Below, in pieces: positions 11,849 through 12,324 of a stretch of 12,324 nucleotides of DNA. Origin of the DNA: Anaerolineales bacterium UBA2232 (lineage in GTDB: Bacteria > Chloroflexota > Anaerolineae > UBA2200); contig DDYO01000039.1 in assembly GCA_002348045.1 (NCBI GenBank), forward strand, positions 1 to 12,324, written 5' to 3'. Each line of letters starts with the position of its first letter. The first letter of the stretch is position 1. The position numbers and the translations under genes were made by a program. Under the pieces are notes generated by a model. That model was not told the origin of the DNA. It made no database searches and saw nothing but the letters and a program-made list of their open reading frames with translations.

Positions 11849-11978
11849 TTCGTCTCTCCTTCTTATAACAAGTGATTGTCACGGGGCAGCCCTGCAAGTG
11901 GCAGCGACCTCCGTCGAGGGTGCAGGTGTAGTGCCAGTCGTAGGGCTTTATCAGCTTCGCACGTTCGCAGCGGTTCAT
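11772..11978 (-). CDS. Small Cys-rich protein, up to 68 aa, long overlap with next gene
   Basis: Begins MNRCERAKLIKPYDWHYTC and continues GGRCHLQGCPVTITCYKK, giving five cysteines (4, 19, 26, 31, 37) within 40 residues. ATG at 11978 overlaps the Nudix stop (ATGA) and has GGGAGGAGGGAGA upstream. The cysteine-rich part fills the gap before the 95-aa gene; the last 26 or so residues (NGKDSNGRRDGADN...) are the alternative frame of that gene and look like filler. The gene is probably real, with an unusually long 77-base overlap, or its original stop was lost. Confidence 0.6.
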   Translation of the reverse strand: MNRCERAKLIKPYDWHYTCTLDGGRCHLQGCPVTITCYKKERRNGKDSNGRRDGADNLRRNARRGYDQ

Positions 11979-12324
11979 TCTCCCTCCTCCCTGTCAACGA
12001 GCCGCTGCCGGCACAGTCTGAGAATTGGCCCGACATTCTCGATAAGCTCCCGGAGAGGAGCGAAGTCTACGATATACCGGCCAACCTCCTCGTCCGTGCA
12101 GGTTCTGGCTGTCGAAAAGTAGTCCTCATTGCAGCAAGCGAAAACCTCAAGCTCGGCATAGGGGAAGCGCAGGGTCAGCGTGTGGTGCCAATCCCACTCA
12201 AAGGTACAAACCCCAGCCTCTTCCTGGAACTCTCGACACATTGCCTGCAATGCAGTCTCGCCGGGGTCGATTTTGCCTCCGATCCCGTTAAGCTTTCCGG
12301 CCTGCCACCCCGGGCGGTTCTTCT
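11975..12324 (-). CDS. Nudix hydrolase (5' end cut by window)
   Basis: Hydrolyses a nucleoside diphosphate linked to another group; substrate unknown. The visible 115 residues include NRPGWQAGKLNGIGG, then a complete Nudix box GKIDPGETALQAMCREFQEE followed by AGV, fitting GX5EX7REUXEEXGU exactly (metal-binding residues E31, E34, E35 of the fragment). After the box come FEWDWHHTLTLRFPYAELEV and an EEVGRYIVDFAPLREL end, as in MutT-like enzymes. The frame is open to the window edge, so the true start lies beyond 12324; a TTG at 12250 would cut the box and is rejected. It ends ATGA-coupled to the Cys-rich gene. Likely a nucleotide-pool or house-cleaning enzyme. Confidence 0.93.
   Translation of the reverse strand, partial: KNRPGWQAGKLNGIGGKIDPGETALQAMCREFQEEAGVCTFEWDWHHTLTLRFPYAELEVFACCNEDYFSTARTCTDEEVGRYIVDFAPLRELIENVGPILRLCRQRLVDREEGE

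Noticed and set aside
1..12324. tRNA genes, CRISPR arrays, IS elements with terminal repeats, or an origin with iterons
   Set aside because: Read by eye on both strands; I saw no cloverleaf-like element, regularly spaced repeats, transposase or direct-repeat cluster. A covariance-model scan could still find something that I cannot see.

Overview
The window looks like a stretch of a tailed-phage (or prophage) genome of moderately high G+C. I infer this from the layout: every supported gene is on the minus strand, the genes are short and tightly packed with ATGA/GTGA stop-start overlaps, nearly all have AGGAG-type ribosome binding sites, and the recognisable products are typical of phages (NAD+-dependent DNA ligase, SNF2-type helicase, ThyX-like thymidylate synthase, HNH/AP2 homing-type endonucleases, Nudix hydrolase, membrane-anchored lytic transglycosylase). 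The host cannot be named. A membrane-anchored lytic transglycosylase fits a Gram-negative host only loosely. I see no tRNA, rRNA, CRISPR array, integrase, structural gene or rho-independent terminator.

In transcription order (right to left): a partial Nudix hydrolase (12324-11975) opens a block of small coupled genes: a Cys-rich protein, an acidic protein, a zinc-ribbon protein, a 187-aa unknown, a 193-aa protein resembling Nmad5-type phage proteins, a 44-aa protein with a GTG start, a double-CxxC protein and another Cys-rich protein (11978-9548). A membrane segment follows: a two-helix membrane protein that runs in frame into a frameshifted 'GDVVQW' gene, then the lytic transglycosylase (9535-8292). 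Four small conserved-looking phage unknowns come next (8302-7105).

At about 7.1 kb a candidate promoter precedes cassette 1: a 50-aa zinc-ribbon gene overlapping an HNH/AP2 endonuclease, which overlaps the start of the ligase gene. After the ligase come four small or medium unknowns (4619-3359) and the SNF2 helicase (3359-1932). A second promoter-like site then precedes cassette 2: a paralogous 52-aa zinc-ribbon gene overlapping a different HNH-type endonuclease. Three small genes and a 3'-truncated ThyX-like gene close the window.

The most interesting structure is the duplicated cassette (promoter with internal dyad, zinc ribbon, overlapping HNH-type endonuclease). The two zinc ribbons are close paralogues, but the two endonucleases belong to different architectures. 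The other genes fit nucleotide supply (ThyX, Nudix), DNA repair or replication (ligase, helicase) and many unknown small early-type phage proteins. No function has been tested; all assignments come from reading motifs.
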